Shown piece by piece: positions 5,904 through 6,460 of a stretch of 6,460 nucleotides of DNA (positions within the stretch are counted from its first letter, which is position 1; the number at the start of each line of letters is the position of its first letter). The stretch is from Micrococcales bacterium (lineage in GTDB: Bacteria; Actinomycetota; Actinomycetes; Actinomycetales; Dermatophilaceae): assembly GCA_030537915.1 (NCBI GenBank), contig JAUNUZ010000141.1, positions 1 through 6,460 on the forward strand, written 5' to 3'. Under the pieces are notes generated by a model. The model did no database searches. It was not told the DNA's origin and saw only the letters and a list, made by a program, of their open reading frames with translations. A program made the translations under genes and the position numbers.

Positions 5904-6383
5904 TCAGTCGAGATCGACGGTTAGCAGTCGGTCGAGCAGTGGCACCTGACCAGCGACCAGACGGTCCCTGGCCGCCAGCAGGGGCATCCACTCGGCCCGA
6001 TCCACCTCGGGGAATCGGATGAGGCGCCCCGATCCGCGCGGCCACTCGAGTACTACCTCGTTGCTACCGACGAACTCGACGTCGGGGGCCCGCACCGCGA
6101 AGGCGTGCACGATCTTGCCGCTCTTCTGCCGCACGACACCCAGATCAACCCAAGGGGCCGGGGGCGCCTCGACCCCGACCTCCTCGGCGAACTCGCGCCG
6201 AGCCACGGCCTGAGCGTCGTCCTCGTCCTCACCCGGGTCGAACTCGCCCTTGATGATGGTCCATGCGCGCGCATCCTTGCGCGCCCAGAACGGTCCACCC
6301 ATGTGCGCGATGAAGATCTGCAGTTCGCCGCAGTCGTTGCGGCGCAGCGGGATCAGGCCCGCGCTACGACTGGGCACCTGCAC
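5904..6383 (-). CDS. NUDIX hydrolase
   Basis: This is a 159-residue NUDIX hydrolase; the family cleaves nucleoside diphosphates linked to another moiety, but the substrate here is unknown. Seen: the N-terminal RSAGLIPLRR (6-15); GGPFWARKDARAWTIIKGEF (29-48), typical of a widespread group of actinobacterial and proteobacterial NUDIX proteins; the Nudix box from G46 to V71, with the metal-binding REFAEEVGV intact (R63, E64, E67, E68); then VRQKSGKIVHAFAV (84-97) and EVDRAEWMPL (126-135). The box has ten residues between the first Glu (E52) and R63 instead of seven, an apparent three-residue insertion of Asp/Glu. The start is uncertain: GTG at 6383 or GTG at 6377, neither with a strong ribosome site. 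The gene is followed by the 16-bp palindrome and then fdhA, and is probably a separate transcript unit. Confidence 0.92.
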   Translation of the reverse strand: MQVPSRSAGLIPLRRNDCGELQIFIAHMGGPFWARKDARAWTIIKGEFDPGEDEDDAQAVARREFAEEVGVEAPPAPWVDLGVVRQKSGKIVHAFAVRAPDVEFVGSNEVVLEWPRGSGRLIRFPEVDRAEWMPLLAARDRLVAGQVPLLDRLLTVDLD

Positions 6384-6460
6384 CAGTCGTCGCCCGCCGA
6401 GCGTGCAGGGTCGCGTCGGGAGCGCCCAGCAGCGACCCGCTTGCGTCGATCACGTCGAGG
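6364..6460 (-). CDS. Possible C-terminal end of an unknown gene, cut by the window edge
   Basis: A - strand frame is open from the right edge to TAG at 6366-6364. It encodes about 31 residues beginning LDVIDASGSLLGAPDATLHA, with high-GC third positions in the first two thirds. If real, its end overlaps the start of the NUDIX gene by about 20 bases, as in tightly packed operons. No family is recognised. A second - strand frame is also open here (ending near 6356), so this is only a candidate. Confidence 0.25.
   Translation of the reverse strand, partial: LDVIDASGSLLGAPDATLHARRATTGAGAQS

Noticed and set aside
5768..6022. 84-codon + strand frame with an AAGGAGG ahead of a TTG at 5868
   Set aside because: The Shine-Dalgarno-like sequence is part of the palindrome, the frame runs antisense into the NUDIX gene, and the product has no recognisable feature.

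Overview
The window looks like chromosomal DNA from a high-GC actinobacterium (Actinomycetota). Base composition is very G+C-rich, coding third positions are mostly G or C, GTG/TTG starts are plausible, and several proteins have typical actinobacterial forms. I cannot name the genus from sequence alone; Propionibacteriales or Micrococcales would both fit. There is no rRNA, tRNA, CRISPR array, transposase, integrase or phage gene. I see no complete novel defence or biosynthetic system. The unusual content is two metabolic genes that look structurally damaged.

Layout. The left third (1-2295) is read on the + strand. It holds the 3' part of a TIGR01777-family SDR/epimerase-like gene, then an AraC-type regulator, then a VOC (glyoxalase-fold) protein whose ATG overlaps the regulator's TGA. 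Everything from 2415 to the right edge is read on the - strand. In transcription order (right to left) it is: a possible C-terminal scrap of an unknown gene, a NUDIX hydrolase, an fdhA-type glutathione-independent formaldehyde dehydrogenase, a truncated MurB-like protein, nagB (glucosamine-6-phosphate deaminase), and a small cupin. The + and - blocks converge at 2296-2414, a 119-bp gap with hairpins that could terminate both sides.

Main points. (1) The formaldehyde dehydrogenase keeps its zinc ligands and the GAGPVG nucleotide-binding motif. Compared with the Pseudomonas putida enzyme as I remember it, it lacks about 35 residues of the Rossmann domain, in frame, right after the conserved Asp at the end of beta-2; a 6-bp tandem repeat sits at the junction. 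(2) Its stop overlaps (TTGA) the start of a 207-residue protein that matches only the middle of MurB. That protein lacks the N-terminal FAD-binding start and the whole C-terminal domain, and the catalytic Arg (E. coli R159) is replaced by Ala. These two neighbours may record an old rearrangement or deletion. (3) The AraC-VOC pair is probably translationally coupled. The rest are ordinary housekeeping or accessory genes: nagB links amino-sugar catabolism to glycolysis, and the NUDIX and cupin proteins have no defined substrate.

Gaps without genes are short (all under 300 bp). They carry several inverted repeats, the best being a perfect 16-bp palindrome at 5854-5869 between the NUDIX gene and fdhA. 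No convincing sigma-70 promoter could be assigned by eye.
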